This document shows positions 61,749 to 64,000 of a DNA stretch of 64,000 bases, piece after piece. This stretch comes from Salinimicrobium sediminis (GTDB lineage Bacteria > Bacteroidota > Bacteroidia > Flavobacteriales > Flavobacteriaceae). Where the stretch lies: the NCBI RefSeq assembly GCF_900215295.1, contig NZ_OCMF01000001.1, positions 1,302,001 to 1,366,000 of the forward strand. The letters are read 5' to 3'. Each line of letters opens with the position of its first letter. Positions within the stretch are counted from its first letter, which is position 1. The notes beneath the pieces were generated by a model, which did not search any database, was not told the DNA's origin, and worked only from the letters and a program-made list of their open reading frames with translations. Position numbers and translations under genes: made by a program.

Positions 61749-64000
61749 ATGGACAAATATTCATTTTTAAATGCCGCACATACAGCCTATTTCGCTGATC
61801 TTTATGACCAATATCTTCAATTTCCCGACAGTGTAGAGCCAAGCTGGAGAGCTTTTTTCCAGGGATTTGATTTTGGTTTGGAAACTTCAGGAAACGGGCA
61901 GGTCGTTGTTGATCAACCTCAAAAGGTCTTAAATCATCCCCAAAATGGAGAGCCGGTCCAAATGTCGGAATCTGTTCTCAAGGAGTTCAGGGTGGTGAAA
62001 TTGATCGATGGTTACCGTACCCGTGGGCACTTATTCACAAAGACAAATCCTGTGCGGGAGCGCAGAAAATATAGACCTACCCTTGATATTGAAAATTTCG
62101 ATCTTCAGGAATCAGATCTTGATACCGTATTTAATGCGGGGGAGATCCTGGGATTGGGACCTTCGACTTTAAAACAGATCATTGAGCACCTGCGAAGGGT
62201 GTATTGTGATTCTATCGGGATCGAGTATATGTATATCCGAAAACCCGAAGAGGTGAAGTGGATACAGGAAAAGCTGAACATTAATGAGAATCAGCCGGCT
62301 TTTAATGAAGAGCAGAAAAAGCACATTTTAAAGAAGCTTAACGAAGCAGTATCTTTTGAAAATTTCTTACATACCAAATATGTAGGGCAAAAACGTTTTT
62401 CACTGGAAGGTGGGGAAAGTTTGATCCCGGCACTGGATGCTATTATCGAAAAAGCTGCCGATCTTGGCGTGAAGGATTTTGTCATGGGAATGGCTCACCG
62501 CGGGCGGTTGAGTACCCTTACCAATATCTTCGGAAAAAGCGCCAAAGATATTTTTACCGAATTTGACGGAAAAGATTACGAAGAAGACATTTTTGACGGG
62601 GATGTAAAATATCACCTGGGATGGACTTCCTGCCGCACTACCGACAGCGGAAAAGAGATCAATATCAATATCGCACCTAACCCTTCCCACCTGGAAACAG
62701 TGGGTGCGGTGGTAGAAGGTATAACCCGCGGAAAACAGGACCGCCATTATAATAATAAAACAAAGGCAGTATTGCCAATAATCGTGCATGGCGATGCAGC
62801 TATTGCGGGTCAGGGGATCGTTTATGAGATCGTGCAAATGGCTCAGCTGGAAGGTTACACTACCGGAGGAACCATTCATATCGTAGTGAACAACCAGGTT
62901 GGATTTACCACAAATTATCTTGATGGCCGTTCTTCTACCTATTGTACAGATGTTGCGAAAGTAACCCTGTCACCTGTTTTGCATGTGAATGCTGATGATG
63001 CCGAAGCGGTTGTACATGCAGTTCTGTTCGCACTTGATTTTAGAATGACCTTTGGAAAGGATGTGTTTATTGACCTTTTAGGTTACCGTAAGTATGGTCA
63101 TAACGAAGGTGATGAGCCAAGATTTACACAGCCTAAACTTTATAAGGCTATTAGCACGCATGAAAATCCCCGGGACATCTACTCAAAGAAGTTGAAAGAG
63201 GAGGGAGTGATAGATGACAGCTATGTTCAAAAGCTGGAAGAAGAGTATAAGGCAAAACTGGAGGAGGACCTGGAATCTTCCCGAAAAGAAGAAAAAACAA
63301 GGGTAACTCCTTTTATGCAGGATGAGTGGCAGGGCTTTGATCATGTGGATGAATCCCGCATGATGGAAGACGTGGATACCACCATTGATATGCAGGTGCT
63401 CTCGGAAGTTGCCGAGGCAGTATCAAAACTTCCGGAAGACAAAAAATTCTTAAGAAAGATCAAAAAACTCGTAGAGCTACGCCATACCATGTTTTTTGAA
63501 AATAATAGCCTTGACTGGAGTATGGCCGAACTGCTTGCTTACGGAACACTTCTTAAAGAAGGATATTACGTAAGAATGAGTGGGCAGGACGTGGAAAGGG
63601 GAACTTTCTCTCACCGTCATGCAGTGGTTAAAGTGGAGGACAGTGAAGAGGAGATCATACTTCTAAATCAGATACAGGGAACCATATGTGATACCAAAGA
63701 AGGATCTTCCTGTGATTTTAAAGTATACAACTCTCTCTTATCTGAATATGGAGTGGTAGGATTTGATTATGGTTATGCAATGGCAAGTCCTAACTGTCTT
63801 ACTATATGGGAAGCACAATTCGGGGACTTTAGCAACGGAGCCCAGATCATGATCGACCAGTATATTTCTGCAGCCGAAGATAAGTGGAAGCTTCAGAACG
63901 GTTTGGTGATGTTCCTGCCTCATGGATATGAAGGCCAGGGAGCAGAACATTCTTCAGGGAGAATGGAAAGATATCTTCAGCTTTGTGCAAAAGATAACAT
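61749..64000 (+). CDS. sucA: 2-oxoglutarate dehydrogenase E1 component, N-terminal 750 residues
   Basis: The frame from the ATG at 61749 is open to the window end; the ATG at 61744 is out of frame with a quick stop. It starts MDKYSFLNAAHTAYFADLYD and has the SucA pattern GMAHRGRLSTLTNIFGKS, then NIAPNPSHLETVGAVVEG, IVHGDAAIAGQGIVYEI and LLGYRKYGHNEGDEPRFTQP. These are the thiamine-diphosphate and substrate regions. The C-terminal part lies beyond the window. It catalyses the decarboxylation step of the TCA cycle complex. Confidence 0.96.
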   Translation, partial: MDKYSFLNAAHTAYFADLYDQYLQFPDSVEPSWRAFFQGFDFGLETSGNGQVVVDQPQKVLNHPQNGEPVQMSESVLKEFRVVKLIDGYRTRGHLFTKTNPVRERRKYRPTLDIENFDLQESDLDTVFNAGEILGLGPSTLKQIIEHLRRVYCDSIGIEYMYIRKPEEVKWIQEKLNINENQPAFNEEQKKHILKKLNEAVSFENFLHTKYVGQKRFSLEGGESLIPALDAIIEKAADLGVKDFVMGMAHRGRLSTLTNIFGKSAKDIFTEFDGKDYEEDIFDGDVKYHLGWTSCRTTDSGKEININIAPNPSHLETVGAVVEGITRGKQDRHYNNKTKAVLPIIVHGDAAIAGQGIVYEIVQMAQLEGYTTGGTIHIVVNNQVGFTTNYLDGRSSTYCTDVAKVTLSPVLHVNADDAEAVVHAVLFALDFRMTFGKDVFIDLLGYRKYGHNEGDEPRFTQPKLYKAISTHENPRDIYSKKLKEEGVIDDSYVQKLEEEYKAKLEEDLESSRKEEKTRVTPFMQDEWQGFDHVDESRMMEDVDTTIDMQVLSEVAEAVSKLPEDKKFLRKIKKLVELRHTMFFENNSLDWSMAELLAYGTLLKEGYYVRMSGQDVERGTFSHRHAVVKVEDSEEEIILLNQIQGTICDTKEGSSCDFKVYNSLLSEYGVVGFDYGYAMASPNCLTIWEAQFGDFSNGAQIMIDQYISAAEDKWKLQNGLVMFLPHGYEGQGAEHSSGRMERYLQLCAKDN

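Noticed and set aside
62291-63950. Minus-strand ORFs within the sucA region
   Set aside because: The plus-strand SucA frame is continuous and has family motifs, so these are shadows.

Overview
This window looks like a chromosomal segment from a marine-type Flavobacteriaceae (Bacteroidota), perhaps near Gramella, Salegentibacter or Zunongwangia. That genus guess is family-level recognition, not proof. The support is TAnnTTTG-type -7 promoter boxes, weak Shine-Dalgarno signals, many Bacteroidota-specific families (DUF6090, TMEM220, DUF3347, choice-of-anchor B, a CarboxypepD_reg-type TonB receptor), and a proA-proB operon whose ProB lacks a PUA domain. No rRNA, tRNA, CRISPR array, phage, or integrase/recombinase gene was seen.

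Layout. 0-7 kb: end of a histone-deacetylase-like gene, a secreted M16 peptidase, three tandem short ssb paralogues, and a small ABC-ATPase operon. 7-17 kb: CBS protein, membrane M28 peptidase, an SDR gene with no standard start codon, a secreted protein with an 11-residue repeat, a LVIVD lipoprotein, a 5'-truncated gene remnant, then small envelope proteins. 18.2-20.4 kb: an AT-rich two-gene module (PIN-GNAT-ASCH-like fusion plus a separate ASCH protein) bracketed by two 125-129 nt imperfect inverted repeats resembling integron attC sites. 20.7-26.6 kb: RidA, TauE/SafE, DUF6090, GNAT, a TlpA-like lipoprotein, and a RAYT-type transposase gene with a short palindrome family on both sides. 26.9-34.4 kb: M13 peptidase, envelope proteins, and an FAD-Rieske oxidoreductase. 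34.5-45.1 kb: ion channel, multicopper oxidase with a C-terminal barrel-like domain, sugar dehydrogenase, TonB receptor with TMEM220, and DUF305/DUF3347 proteins that suggest metal (copper) handling. 45.2-64 kb: mostly core functions (threonine dehydrogenase, cold-shock protein, ClC channel, AspRS, ProA/ProB, a TetR-controlled RND efflux operon, polyprenyl synthase, and the start of SucA).

The accessory signal concentrates in two places. One is the cassette-like PIN/GNAT/ASCH module, which has the look of a mobile toxin or defence unit. The other is the RAYT gene with the palindrome TCAAAAATG-N-CATTTTTGA. That palindrome recurs at 3' ends of genes, and two of its perfect copies are preceded by GTAG, as in classical REP elements. 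Several longer intergenic stretches contain dispersed, decayed word families and hairpins rather than genes. Functions given for hypothetical proteins are limited to what their sequence shows.
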